Both the position numbers and the translations under genes were made by a program. The notes beneath the pieces were generated by a model, which was not told where the DNA came from, did not search any database, and was given only the letters and a program-made list of their open reading frames with translations. A DNA stretch of 62,145 nucleotides from Chthonomonas sp. UBA2785. Its GTDB lineage: Bacteria; Armatimonadota; Fimbriimonadia; Fimbriimonadales; Fimbriimonadaceae. How positions within the stretch are numbered: position 1 is the first letter of the stretch; each line of letters starts with the position of its first letter. Positions 17,202 through 26,073 of the stretch are shown here, piece after piece. The stretch is taken from contig DEIB01000010.1 in the NCBI GenBank assembly GCA_002352215.1, positions 1-62,145 of the forward strand, in the 5' to 3' direction.

Positions 17202-17810
17202 ATGGCGAACTACATTGACAAGCTCAAGGATCTGACCGTCGAGCGCAGCCTGCTGCACCGCGTGGTGGTGGCCGAAGAAGCCAACGCCCGCCAAGGCACG
17301 CAAAGCGCCAAGACGCGCAGCGAAACCCGGGGTGGCGGCCGCAAGCCGTACAAGCAGAAGAAGACCGGTAACGCCCGCCAAGGGACGATCCGTGCGCCGC
17401 ACTACGCGCATGGTGGAATGGCCCTGGCCGTCAAGCCGCGCGACTACAGCAAGAAGGTCAACCGCAAGGAACGACGCCTGGCCCTCGCCGGTGCGCTCAG
17501 TGCCCGCGTGAACGCTGGCGACGTGACGGTGGTCGACAAGATCGCTTTCGCCAAGCCGAGCACCAAGGAAGCCATCGCTTTCCTCACCAAGCGCAAGGTG
17601 AACGATGTTCGCCGCGTGTTGGTGATTCTGGAAGAACATGATCCGATCACGTATCTGTGCTTCCGCAACCTGCCGAACGTTGAAGTCCGCGTCGCCCCTA
17701 ACAAGGCGGGTCAGGGCACGGCGTTCTCGACGCGAGACCTGCTCGTGGCGCACAAGATTGTGATGGCCAAGGGCGTCTCCAGCAAGCTAGAAGAGGTTTG
17801 GAGCAAGTGA
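17202..17810 (+). CDS. rplD: 50S ribosomal protein L4
   Basis: A 202-residue protein lining the exit tunnel; in E. coli it also represses the S10 operon. It has RQGTQSAKTRSETRGGGRKP, KKTGNARQGTIRAPHYAHGG and a C-terminal region with DLLVAHKIVMAKG. The extended tunnel loop is intact. It starts 2 nt after rplC. Confidence 0.97.
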   Translation: MANYIDKLKDLTVERSLLHRVVVAEEANARQGTQSAKTRSETRGGGRKPYKQKKTGNARQGTIRAPHYAHGGMALAVKPRDYSKKVNRKERRLALAGALSARVNAGDVTVVDKIAFAKPSTKEAIAFLTKRKVNDVRRVLVILEEHDPITYLCFRNLPNVEVRVAPNKAGQGTAFSTRDLLVAHKIVMAKGVSSKLEEVWSK

Positions 17811-18151
17811 AAGATCCGCACCTGATCATTGTTCGCCCGCATATCACGGAAAAGACCATGCGCCTCGCCAGCGGCGACCCGCGCGTGAAAGATCTCAAGA
17901 ATGTTGAACGGTCGTACACCTTCGTGGTGACGACGACCGCCAACAAGATCGAAATCAAATCGGCGATCGAAGACATTTACAACTCGGGCAAGAAGGCCGG
18001 TGATCACATCACGGTCGCCTCGGTCCGTACGATCAAGATGCACGGCAAGAAGCGCCGCGTGGGGGCCCGCTCGGTGGGTTACCGCCCGGATTGGAAGAAG
18101 GCCGTCGTGACCCTGGCCCCGGGCCAGATGATTGAGGACTTTGGAGTCTAA
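17807..18151 (+). CDS. rplW: 50S ribosomal protein L23
   Basis: A 114-residue exit-site protein that docks trigger factor and SRP. It has IIVRPHITEKTMRLA, YTFVVTTTANKIEIKSAIE and KKRRVGARSVGYRPDWKKA. GTG 17807 overlaps the rplD stop as GTGA and has GAGG about 10 nt upstream; TTG 17798 is a possible longer start. A short insertion follows the first helix (SGDPRVKDLKNVE). Confidence 0.95.
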   Translation: MKDPHLIIVRPHITEKTMRLASGDPRVKDLKNVERSYTFVVTTTANKIEIKSAIEDIYNSGKKAGDHITVASVRTIKMHGKKRRVGARSVGYRPDWKKAVVTLAPGQMIEDFGV

Positions 18152-18981
18152 TGCCTACGCGAAAGTACAAACCGACCTCGCCGGGCCGCCGCAATATGGT
18201 GGTCTCGACGTACGAGGAGATCACGAAGTCCAAACCGGAAAAGAGCCTGTTGGCTCCGCGCCCGAAGTCGGGTGGTCGCAACCACACCGGCCGGATCACC
18301 ATGTTCAACCGTGGTGGTGGCAACAAGCGCCGGTACCGCATCATTGACTTCAAGCGCCAGAAGGACGGCGTGGAGGCCACGGTCATCGCGATCGAATACG
18401 ATCCGAACCGCACCTGCCGCATCGCTCTGCTGGAATACGCGGACGGCGAAAAGCGCTACATCCTGGCCCCGCGCAACGTGGGGGTGGGCACCAAGGTGCA
18501 AAGTGGAGAAGGGGCCGACATTCTGCCCGGTCACTGCTTGGCCCTGCGCAACATCCCGCTCGGTACGCTGGTTCACAACATCGAGCTCAACCCGGGTCGC
18601 GGTGGCCAAATGGTCCGCAGCGCCGGTGCGAGCGCCCAGGTGATGGCGAAGGACGGCAACTACTGCACCCTCCGCCTGCCGAGTGGCGAAATGCGGATGG
18701 TCCACCTGGACTGCCGCGCCACGGTGGGTGAAGTCGGAAACGCTGAGCACGAAAACGAGCGCATCGGGAAGGCGGGTAAGAACCGCGGTCTCGGTCGCAA
18801 GCCGCACGTGCGCGGTGTTGTGAAATCGCCTCGCGACCACCCTCATGGTGGTGGTGAAGCCAAGTCCCCGGTCGGCCGCAAGAAAGGTCCTGTGGACCGT
18901 TGGGGCAACAAGTCTATCGGCACGCGCACTCGCAAGAACAAGCGCACTGACAAGTTCATTGTGCGGCGGCGCACCAAGTAA
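18151..18981 (+). CDS. rplB: 50S ribosomal protein L2
   Basis: A 276-residue protein at the peptidyl-transferase and subunit interface. It has KYKPTSPGRRNMVVSTYEEI, GRITMFNRGGGNKRRYRIID, EYDPNRTCRIALLEYADGEK and the conserved C-terminal block VVKSPRDHPHGGGEAKSPVG with its essential His. It shares one base with the rplW stop. Confidence 0.98.
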   Translation: MPTRKYKPTSPGRRNMVVSTYEEITKSKPEKSLLAPRPKSGGRNHTGRITMFNRGGGNKRRYRIIDFKRQKDGVEATVIAIEYDPNRTCRIALLEYADGEKRYILAPRNVGVGTKVQSGEGADILPGHCLALRNIPLGTLVHNIELNPGRGGQMVRSAGASAQVMAKDGNYCTLRLPSGEMRMVHLDCRATVGEVGNAEHENERIGKAGKNRGLGRKPHVRGVVKSPRDHPHGGGEAKSPVGRKKGPVDRWGNKSIGTRTRKNKRTDKFIVRRRTK

Positions 18982-18993
18982 AGGAGAAGATCA

Positions 18994-19281
18994 ATGGCAC
19001 GTAGTCTCAAGAAAGGGTTCTTCGTTGACGAACACCTACTCAAGAAAGTTGACGCGCTCAACGACGCGGATCAGAAGAAGTTGATCAAGACTTGGTCGCG
19101 ACGGAGCACCATCATTCCCGACATGATCGGGCACACCATTGCGGTCCACGATGGCCGCAAGCATGTGCCGGTTCTGGTGACGGAAAACATGGTCGGTCAC
19201 AAGCTCGGCGAATTTGCGCCCACGCGCACTTACAAAGGTCACGGCGGGTCCTTACCGGACCGGGGGACGCGACTGCGATAA
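18994..19281 (+). CDS. rpsS: 30S ribosomal protein S19
   Basis: A 95-residue 30S head protein. It has MARSLKKGFFVDEHLLKKV, IKTWSRRSTIIPDMIGHTIA and MVGHKLGEFAPTRTYKGHGG. GGAG lies before the ATG (AAAGGAGAAGATCA). Standard length. Confidence 0.98.
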   Translation: MARSLKKGFFVDEHLLKKVDALNDADQKKLIKTWSRRSTIIPDMIGHTIAVHDGRKHVPVLVTENMVGHKLGEFAPTRTYKGHGGSLPDRGTRLR

Positions 19282-19366
19282 ACCGAGTCCTGAACGCTCG
19301 GGTGGGAGACAGCCATAATTGACGGTCGCGCCCCCCGAAACCGACAGGACCCGAGGGATAAACCTC

Positions 19367-19939
19367 ATGCAAGTAAGAGCAGTAGCAAAATTTGTCAAGT
19401 GCAAGCCGCTAATGGTGCGCCAGGTGGCCCGCGAACTTCGCGGCAAGCCGGCTCAGCAGATGGTGGATGTGCTCCGGTTTAAGCCGGGTCGTGGCGCATT
19501 CGTCCTGCGAAAGGTGATCGCCAGTGCGATGGCCAACGCTCAGGAAAACCACGCCATGGATCCGCGGCAACTCATCATTGCCGAGATCAAGGTGGATGAA
19601 GGACCGGCCATGAAGCGCATCATTGCGCGAGCCATGGGCCGAGCCAACCGCATCCTCAAGCGCACGGCGCACATCACGGTAGTGGTGGCGGACGACTTCC
19701 CGACGGAAGAGCGATCGCGAGGCGAAGGCAAAGCCAAGCCGCGACCGAAGCTCGCTGTCCCGGCTGGCAAGAAGAAAGCGGCTCCCAAGGCTGCCGCCGC
19801 TGTCGCCGAAGAAGTGAAGGAAGAAGTGACCGAAGAAGTGGTGGAAACGCCGGTGGAAGCCGAAGTGACGACCGAAACGGAAGTGACGGCGGAAGCCCCG
19901 ACCAACGACGCCGGCGAAGAGGCGCCTGAAACCAAGTAA
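19367..19939 (+). CDS. rplV: 50S ribosomal protein L22 with long acidic C-terminal tail
   Basis: A 190-residue protein; the L22 core (about 1-115) has AVAKFVKCKPLMVRQVAREL, LRKVIASAMANAQ, IAEIKVDEGPAMKR and RAMGRANRILKRTAHITVVV. L22 is usually about 110-120 residues. The remaining 75 residues are a low-complexity tail, first basic (GKKKAAPKAAAA) then strongly acidic with repeated EEV/TEEV units. ATG 19367 is chosen because AGGG ends 9 nt upstream and the core begins there. Confidence 0.95.
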   Translation: MQVRAVAKFVKCKPLMVRQVARELRGKPAQQMVDVLRFKPGRGAFVLRKVIASAMANAQENHAMDPRQLIIAEIKVDEGPAMKRIIARAMGRANRILKRTAHITVVVADDFPTEERSRGEGKAKPRPKLAVPAGKKKAAPKAAAAVAEEVKEEVTEEVVETPVEAEVTTETEVTAEAPTNDAGEEAPETK

Positions 19940-19942
19940 ACC

Positions 19943-20993
19943 ATGGGTCAAAAAATTCACCCGAACGGCTTTCGACTCGGAGTCATCCGAGGGCACGATA
20001 GTCACTGGATCTTCCCCAAGAAGCAGTACCGCGAAGCCCTGGTGGGCGACCACCAGATTCGCACCTTCTTGAACGACAAGATCGGAAAGGGTCTCATCAG
20101 CCGCATCGATATCGAACGTGCTGCCAACCGCGTCAAGGTGACGATTCTCACCTCGCGCCCCGGCGCCGTTATCGGCCGCGGAGGCAAGGGCATTGACCAG
20201 ATCAGCCAAGATCTGAACAAGTTGGTGCGCAAGTCCGACCCGACCGGCATGGTCCAGGTGAACGTGACGGAAGTCCGCCAACCCGAACTGGATGCCCAGC
20301 TGATTGCCGAGAACATCGCGCAGCAGCTCGAAAAGCGTGTCAGCCACCGCCGCGCCATGCGGCAGAGCATGACTCGCGCCCAACGCATGAATGTGCGCGG
20401 TATCAAGATCAAGGTCAGCGGTCGTCTGAACGGTGCGGAAATCGCCCGTACGGAAGCCGACATGGTAGGCAAGATCCCGCTGCACACGCTGCGTGCGGAT
20501 ATTGACTACGGTTACGGCATTGCCTATACGATCTACGGAACGGTGGGCGTCAAGGTGTGGGTGTATCGCGGCGAAGTGTTGCCCGAAAAGCAACTGGCCA
20601 TGATGCAAACCCCGACCGCCGAAGAGCGTGGCCCGCGCCGCGAGCGACGCGATCGCCCCGACCGCGACCGAGGCCCCCGACCCGACCGTGGCCCGCGCCC
20701 CGAAGGTGGCGGTGATCGCCCCGATCGTGGTCCGCGCCCCGAAGGTGCTGGCGATCGCCCGGCCGGTGACCGACCCGAACGTGGTCCGCGCCCCGAAGGT
20801 GGCGGTGGCCATCACGGTGGCGGCGGTCATCACGGTGGCGGCGGCTTCAACCGAGGCGGTGGCCAGGGTGGCGGCGGTTTCAACCGTGGCCCGCGCCGCG
20901 ACGAGAATCCCCGTGCGGGAGATGGCCTTGACCAAGGCCGACGCCGCACCAACAATGCACCCGCACCGGCACCGGTGAAGGAGGAAACGAACA

Positions 20994-21007
<14 letters not shown>
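19943..21007 (+). CDS. rpsC: 30S ribosomal protein S3 with long Gly/Arg/Pro C-terminal extension
   Basis: A 354-residue protein; S3 is normally about 210-240. Residues 1 to about 215 are ordinary S3: GQKIHPNGFRLGVIRGHDS, the KH domain with GAVIGRGGKGIDQI, and DIDYGYGIAYTIYGTVGVKV. The rest is a low-complexity tail with repeated RGPRPEGG/DRP units, then HHGGGG runs and GFNRGGGQGGGGFNRG, similar to RGG-type RNA-binding tails. The ribosome's mRNA-entry helicase activity involves S3. It overlaps rplP by 14 nt. Confidence 0.96.
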
Positions 21008-21469
<462 letters not shown>

Positions 21470-21473
<4 letters not shown>

Positions 21474-21679
21474 AAGGGCTGAAAGCTAAAGAACTGCGCG
21501 ATAAGAGCGTGCCGGAACTGGAAGACTTGGTACGGGCCGAACGAGCGGGACTTTATAAGGCTCGCCGTGACCTCGTATTCCGTCAAACCACGGACGTGGC
21601 TCAACTGAAGACTCGTCGCAAGAACATTGCGCGCCTGCTGACCCTCATCGAGGAGAAGAAGCGCGGAGGTGACGCATGA
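21470..21679 (+). CDS. rpmC: 50S ribosomal protein L29
   Basis: A 69-residue helical hairpin protein at the tunnel exit. It has MKGLKAKELRDKSVPELEDL and KARRDLVFRQTT then KTRRKNIARLLTLIEEKKR. It overlaps rplP by 4 nt (ATGA) and rpsQ by 4 nt. Confidence 0.95.
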
Positions 21680-21951
21680 GCGAGAAGGAAGTGAAGGCCG
21701 TGGATCGCGGTGGCCGTAAGGTCCGCCGTGGCGTGGTCGCCAGCAACAAGATGGATAAGTCGGTGGTGGTTCGCCTCGACCGTGCTTACCAACACCCGTT
21801 GTACGGCAAGACCGTCCGCCGCTCCAACCGAGTGACGGCCCACGATGAGCACTCCTGTGATATCGGCGACACCGTCGAAATCATGGAAACCCGACCGCTG
21901 AGCAAAACCAAGCACTGGCGCGTCGTGCGGATCATCGAGAAGGTCAAGTAA
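21676..21951 (+). CDS. rpsQ: 30S ribosomal protein S17
   Basis: A 91-residue OB-fold protein. It has RKVRRGVVASNKMDKSVVVR, HPLYGKTVRRSNRVTAHDE and GDTVEIMETRPLSKTKHWRV. It overlaps rpmC as ATGA. A spacer of about 110 nt with a hairpin follows before rplN. Confidence 0.97.
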   Translation: MSEKEVKAVDRGGRKVRRGVVASNKMDKSVVVRLDRAYQHPLYGKTVRRSNRVTAHDEHSCDIGDTVEIMETRPLSKTKHWRVVRIIEKVK

Positions 21952-21960
21952 ACGACATTT

Positions 21961-21982
21961 GGCCAGGCGGCAACGCCTGGCC
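21961..21982 (+). promoter_or_regulatory. Hairpin between rpsQ and rplN
   Basis: GGCCAGGC and GCCTGGCC form a perfect 8-bp stem with loop GGCAAC, 9 nt after the rpsQ stop. No T-tract follows. It marks the S10/spc boundary and may be a processing or partial-termination site. Confidence 0.5.
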
Positions 21983-22060
21983 CAAGACCCTATGGGCATG
22001 GCGCGGATAAACGGTCCCCGCCCGCTGCCAACACGAAACTAAAACCAAGAGAGAAGAACC

Positions 22061-22432
22061 GTGATTCAACAGTTTTCCCGCCTGAAGGTGGCCGACAACT
22101 CCGGCGCGCGCGAGGTCATGTGCATCCGCGTGCTGAAGGGTTCTCAGCCCCGCTTCGGCTCCGTGGGAGACGTGATCGTGGCCAGCGTCAAGGCGGCAAC
22201 GCCGAACATGCCCATCAAGAAGGGCGACGTGGTCAAGTGCGTCATCGTACGGTGCAAGAAGCACATTCGCCGCGCAGACGGTAGCACCCTGCGCTTCGAC
22301 GACAACGCCTGCGTGGTCATCAACCCGCAGAACGGTGAGCCGCGTGGCACCCGTATCTTTGGCCCCGTGGCCCGCGAACTTCGCGATGGCAACTACATGA
22401 AGATCGTGTCCCTCGCCCCGGAGGTGCTGTAA
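22061..22432 (+). CDS. rplN: 50S ribosomal protein L14
   Basis: A 123-residue protein at the subunit interface. It has MIQQFSRLKVADNSGAREVM, the IVRCKKHIRRADGSTLRFDD block and NPQNGEPRGTRIFGPVAREL. The GTG start follows AAGAGAGAAGAACC. First gene of the spc-type block. Confidence 0.98.
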   Translation: MIQQFSRLKVADNSGAREVMCIRVLKGSQPRFGSVGDVIVASVKAATPNMPIKKGDVVKCVIVRCKKHIRRADGSTLRFDDNACVVINPQNGEPRGTRIFGPVARELRDGNYMKIVSLAPEVL

Positions 22433-22435
22433 GCC

Positions 22436-22852
22436 ATGCCGACCAAAGCCGAACTCAAATCTAAGAAGACGAAGCTGAAGCTGCGCAGCGGCGACCGCGT
22501 CATCATCATCGCTGGCAAGGATAAGGGTCAGATCGGTTTCATCGCCGCTGTGGACCCCGAAAAGCGCCGCGCTCTCGTGCTGCAAGACAACGACGAGAAT
22601 CCGGAAATGCCGAACCCGCTGAACGCGGCCGTGAAGCACAAGAAGGCTCGTTACCAAGGCGAGCAGTCCGCCCGCTATCGCATCCCGGCTCCGATTGATC
22701 TGAGCAACCTCATGCTGCTCGACCCGAAGGACAACAAGCCGACCCGCGTGGGCCGACGTAAGGAAGGGGACACCATCGTGCGGTACGCCAAGCGAAGTGG
22801 CACCACCCTCACCGACGCGCACAACGTGATGCTGAAAGGAGATAAGAAGTAA
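22436..22852 (+). CDS. rplX: 50S ribosomal protein L24
   Basis: A 138-residue assembly-initiator protein with a KOW motif (RSGDRVIIIAGKDKGQIGFI), followed by NAAVKHKKARYQGEQS and SNLMLLDPKDNKPTRVGRR. It is longer than the usual 100-110 residues by a basic N-terminus and a C-terminal extension. Confidence 0.95.
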   Translation: MPTKAELKSKKTKLKLRSGDRVIIIAGKDKGQIGFIAAVDPEKRRALVLQDNDENPEMPNPLNAAVKHKKARYQGEQSARYRIPAPIDLSNLMLLDPKDNKPTRVGRRKEGDTIVRYAKRSGTTLTDAHNVMLKGDKK

Positions 22853-22854
22853 CC

Positions 22855-23445
22855 ATGGCTCGCAAGTCTGCCACCAAGGAAGTTAGCGACGCGAATCCGG
22901 GCCTTGCGCCCAAGTCGCGCCTGCGCAAGATCTACGCCGAAAAGGTGGCGCCGCAACTGCAAGAGGAGTTCAAGTTCAGCTCCAAGATGCAGGTGCCGCG
23001 CATGGTCAAGATCGTGGTCAACATGGGCACCGGGATTGACGAAAAGGAACTGGAAGGCGCCATGCGCGATATGCGCGCGGTGACCGGTCAGCAACCCACC
23101 GCCACCGTGGCCCGCAAGTCGGTCTCCAACTTTAAGCTGCGCGAAGGCATGAAGATCGGGTGCCGCGTGACCCTCCGAGGCGAACGCATGTACCACTTCT
23201 TCGACAAGCTGTGCACCGTGGCGTTGCCGCGCATTCGCGACTTCCAGGGCCTCAGCCCCAAGTCGTTCGATGGCCGAGGCAACTACACGTTCGGCCTCAA
23301 GGAACAGCTGGTATTCCCGGAAATTGATTACGATTCGTTCGACAAGATCCGCGGGATGGACATCACGATTGTGACGACCGCCGCCAATGACGCCGAAGCC
23401 CGCGCCTTCCTGAAGGCCATGGGCCTGCCGCTCCGCGAGAAGTAA
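22855..23445 (+). CDS. rplE: 50S ribosomal protein L5
   Basis: A 196-residue 5S rRNA-binding protein. It has PRMVKIVVNMGTGIDEKELE, GQQPTATVARKSVSNFKLRE, the LPRIRDFQGLSPKSFDGRGN block and a final DITIVTTAANDAEARAFLKA. It has about 15 extra N-terminal residues. It is the last gene of the cluster: a terminator follows instead of rpsN/rpsZ. Confidence 0.97.
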   Translation: MARKSATKEVSDANPGLAPKSRLRKIYAEKVAPQLQEEFKFSSKMQVPRMVKIVVNMGTGIDEKELEGAMRDMRAVTGQQPTATVARKSVSNFKLREGMKIGCRVTLRGERMYHFFDKLCTVALPRIRDFQGLSPKSFDGRGNYTFGLKEQLVFPEIDYDSFDKIRGMDITIVTTAANDAEARAFLKAMGLPLREK

Positions 23446-23477
23446 GCCTCCCGCGCCGAGCACGGCACGCAAAGAAT

Positions 23478-23514
23478 CACCCCCGGACTCGAGAGAGTGC
23501 CGGGGGTGTTTTCC
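23478..23514 (+). terminator. Rho-independent terminator after rplE
   Basis: CACCCCCGG and CCGGGGGTG form a perfect 9-bp stem with a 13-nt loop, followed by TTTTCCTTT. It ends the ribosomal cluster and may also serve the convergent prepilin gene. Confidence 0.9.
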
Positions 23515-23542
23515 TTTAGCCGAAAGGAGAGAAGCGATGACC

Positions 23543-24394
23543 TTACTGGTCGCCGCGCCCGTTCCAATAGCGGTTGACTTCGTCTTCCGTGGTGCCCTGG
23601 CCCCGCAGCGACTGGATCGGCGGGAAGCTCACGTGCGAATCCAACCACGACACCAGCACCCGCTTCTGGTCAAAGCGGCCCCACAGTTGCCCTTGGCTGT
23701 TGGCATTGGGGAAGGTGCCCGTCCATCCGTTGTAGGGGCTCAAGCCCGCTGGCACCGGCACCGCAAACGGCGGCTCAATGCGCGAATAGCCCACATCGTT
23801 GCGGATGAGGCCCATGCCCGCCCCGTTCAGGCCCGGCACCACCTTGTCCTTCATCGTCGCCTCGGCAAAGACAATCGTTTGCGCGCTGGCTTCAAATGCG
23901 GTTGTGCTGCGGCCGCTAAAGTTGCTCACGGGGCGGCCCGCCACGATGCTCACCGTCACGTCATTGAGGTAGCGGTAGTTGTAGCCATAAGAGGGGTTCG
24001 CCGCGTAGAGGTAGTCCCGGAAGCCCGAGTTGGGGTCAAAGCGGCCCCGACCCGCCGCGTCGCGCAGCATCGGGTCATCGCCTTTGTCCGCCGGGCATAG
24101 GAAGATCTGGCGATTCTTGGTGTAGGGCAGGAGCAAGAGCGGATAGTAGTAGAACCCCTGCGCCGTGGGGTAAGTGGTGTCGGCCGGGTTGTACCAAAAG
24201 AGCTGCGGCAGTTGGTCGTCATAATCGGCCACGTACAGCAGGGTAGAGGTGCCGATCTGCTTGGCATTGTTCAGACTCTGCGTCTTCTTTGCCGCACCTT
24301 TGGCCTTCGCGAACACCGGGAACAGGATCGAGGCGAGAATGGCAATGATGGCAATGACGACGAGTAACTCGATGAGAGTAAACGCGCGGCGCAT
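23543..24394 (-). CDS. Prepilin-type pseudopilin, DUF1559-like secreted protein
   Basis: A 283-residue protein with a type IV prepilin N-terminus: MRRAFTLIELLVVIAIIAIL, with cleavage expected before Phe5 and the conserved Glu5 of the mature form. The hydrophobic helix is followed by LFPVFAKAKGAAKKTQSLNN and YVADYDDQLP, typical of the large Armatimonadota/Planctomycetes family. The C-terminal part contains the LVSWLDSHVSF variant of the DGH-type motif. Individual functions are unknown; such proteins are exported by type II/IV pilus machinery. The start codon is preceded by CTCCCC, so no Shine-Dalgarno site is present. Confidence 0.88.
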   Translation of the reverse strand: MRRAFTLIELLVVIAIIAILASILFPVFAKAKGAAKKTQSLNNAKQIGTSTLLYVADYDDQLPQLFWYNPADTTYPTAQGFYYYPLLLLPYTKNRQIFLCPADKGDDPMLRDAAGRGRFDPNSGFRDYLYAANPSYGYNYRYLNDVTVSIVAGRPVSNFSGRSTTAFEASAQTIVFAEATMKDKVVPGLNGAGMGLIRNDVGYSRIEPPFAVPVPAGLSPYNGWTGTFPNANSQGQLWGRFDQKRVLVSWLDSHVSFPPIQSLRGQGTTEDEVNRYWNGRGDQ

Positions 24395-24403
24395 GGGGAG
24401 ATT

Positions 24404-24505
24404 CTGGGGTTCTGGTGCCCCAGTCCTATTGCCTGATTTGATGAAGTCTTTGTCAGTGGTGATGATTTACGGTTAGACCTGGGACAGCGTTTGCCTAATT
24501 TGATG
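24404..24505 (-). promoter_or_regulatory. Upstream region of prepilin gene with direct repeats and a hairpin
   Basis: The 15-mer TTGCCTRATTTGATG (plus-strand reading) occurs at 24429-24443 and 24491-24505, 14 of 15 bases identical and 62 bp apart. Just before the start codon, CTGGGG and CCCCAG (24404-24423) form a hairpin. The repeats could be operator sites; this is inference. Confidence 0.35.
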
Positions 24506-24525
24506 GTCGTTGCCGCAAATGATGA

Positions 24526-25368
24526 TCACATGCCGACGCCAGTGTAGACGCGCCGTCCGTAGTGCCAAAGCAACCGGTACCCCGCGTAGGCCACCACAAT
24601 CCAGGCCAGTTGCCCGGCCATTGCCTGGTACATCTCGGCCTCGCTCATCCGTCCCATAATGGCGCGCGTCGGCACGTCGAGCTGATAGTAGAAGGGGGTC
24701 CAAACCGCCAACGTCCGCACCCATTCCGGCATCAGGTCCACCGGCACCAGTCGCCCACTCAAGAAGAGCATGGGGAAGTAGTAGAGGTTAAAGATGGATT
24801 CGATCTCGCCGGTGAACATGGCGATGAGCCCCAGCGCCGTTACCACCAGCACACTCACCAGGTGCCCGCCCAGGATCAGCGCCCAGACCTGCCAACCGAA
24901 GTAGAGCTGCGCCCCGCCCAGCCACTGCCAGAACATCACAACAAAGATCACCATCCAGGGCAAGAAAAGTGCTGAGCGCACCACGCGCCAGGCCAGGTTG
25001 CGGGCCAGGATGAACTGCAGGTAGGAGAACGGCCGGATTAGGTGCGATGTGAACACACCCTCGCGGATCTCGTAGCCGATCTCCCACATAAAGTGGCTGC
25101 TAATCAGCGTCGATGCAAAGAGCATCACGAGGTAGTAGAGCACAAAGTCGGGCGCCCCGTAGCCGGCAATCTCCCCGCCCTGGCTGGCCGCAATCCACAC
25201 AAAGGGCATGGTGACGGCGGTGCTCACGTCCGTGAGAATCCAGATGACCCCGGCCGCCTTGTAAGTGATGCCTTCCTGGATGTAAATGTTGAGGAAGGCC
25301 AGCCATTGGCGCACGATCAACGGCAGGGACATCACCTGTATCTTGACCACCACGGCAACGAATTGCAA
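24526..25368 (-). CDS. ABC-2 family transporter permease (DUF990-like)
   Basis: A 280-residue integral membrane protein with about six TM segments, including VLYYLVMLFASTLIS, ALFLPWMVIFVVMFWQWLG and VWALILGGHLVSVLVVTALG. It has the signature of this permease group, EIGYEIREGVFTSHLIRPFS and YFPMLFLSGRLVPVDLMPEW. Such permeases pair with an ABC ATPase to export substrates that are mostly unknown. No ATPase gene is adjacent, which is unusual. The TTG at 25368 gives the full ORF; ATG 25332 (MSLPLIVRQWLAF) is equally plausible and would put the N-terminus at the first helix. Confidence 0.82.
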   Translation of the reverse strand: MQFVAVVVKIQVMSLPLIVRQWLAFLNIYIQEGITYKAAGVIWILTDVSTAVTMPFVWIAASQGGEIAGYGAPDFVLYYLVMLFASTLISSHFMWEIGYEIREGVFTSHLIRPFSYLQFILARNLAWRVVRSALFLPWMVIFVVMFWQWLGGAQLYFGWQVWALILGGHLVSVLVVTALGLIAMFTGEIESIFNLYYFPMLFLSGRLVPVDLMPEWVRTLAVWTPFYYQLDVPTRAIMGRMSEAEMYQAMAGQLAWIVVAYAGYRLLWHYGRRVYTGVGM

Positions 25369-25428
25369 GGTCCAATAGGCGGGGTTTGGCGTAACGAGGG
25401 AGGAATCCGTACGTCCGACCCAAGTAAC

Positions 25429-26073
25429 ATGATCGCGAGGACTGCCATTCGCCTGGATATGCCGCCCCGATCCGCGTCATCCGAACCGGAACACCTCCGT
25501 GCTGTGGATGACGATATCGCCCTGGTTCTTCGCGCTAAGCGCGGGGACGAGGTGGCGATTGGGCTGCTATTCAATAAGCACCGCGATCTGGTTTACCGAT
25601 TTGTCCTGAACATGGTTCGCAACCGGGACGAAGCAGAGGACATCACGCAAGAAGCGTTCGTCCGTGCCTTCCGGAACATCGACAAGTACCAAGACCGAGC
25701 CAAGTTCACTACTTGGCTTCTGCGGATTGCGACCAACCTGTGCACCGACCGCGCCCGCATGACGCAGCGCCGAACCGTGCTGGAGCAGGAGCAAGTGGGC
25801 GACGGTTTGCGGTGGATGACGGAAGGATCTACCGAAGATCCTAATGAGAACCTTCTCCAGGATCATCGAAGAGAGATTCTTCGTCAAGCGTTGGAGAGTC
25901 TTTCTGAAGCCAATCGCGCCCTCATTGTCATGCGAGACATCGAAGAAATGGAATATGCAGATATAGCGGCCACGCTGGGATGCACCGTAGGCGGGGCCAA
26001 GCTCCGGGTGCTGCGGGCGCGCCGCGCACTTCGCGATCGCATCCTGCCCCTGATGGAGGAAGACCAAGACTGA
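25429..26073 (+). CDS. ECF-family RNA polymerase sigma factor
   Basis: A 214-residue sigma-70-family factor with only regions 2 and 4. Region 2 has LVYRFVLNMVRNRDEAEDIT, QEAFVRAFRNIDKY and FTTWLLRIATNLCTDRAR. Region 4 has LSEANRALIVMRDIEEMEYA and DIAATLGCTVGGAKLRVLRA. It would redirect RNA polymerase on an envelope signal. ATG 25429 or ATG 25459 may be the start; neither has a good Shine-Dalgarno site. Its stop shares a base with the ATG of the anti-sigma-like gene (TGATG), so the two are translationally coupled. Confidence 0.92.
   Translation: MIARTAIRLDMPPRSASSEPEHLRAVDDDIALVLRAKRGDEVAIGLLFNKHRDLVYRFVLNMVRNRDEAEDITQEAFVRAFRNIDKYQDRAKFTTWLLRIATNLCTDRARMTQRRTVLEQEQVGDGLRWMTEGSTEDPNENLLQDHRREILRQALESLSEANRALIVMRDIEEMEYADIAATLGCTVGGAKLRVLRARRALRDRILPLMEEDQD

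Noticed and set aside
20680..20900. Repetitive DNA resembling a short tandem array
   Set aside because: The repeats follow the rpsC reading frame and encode the RGPRPEGG tail; there are no CRISPR-like uniform spacers.
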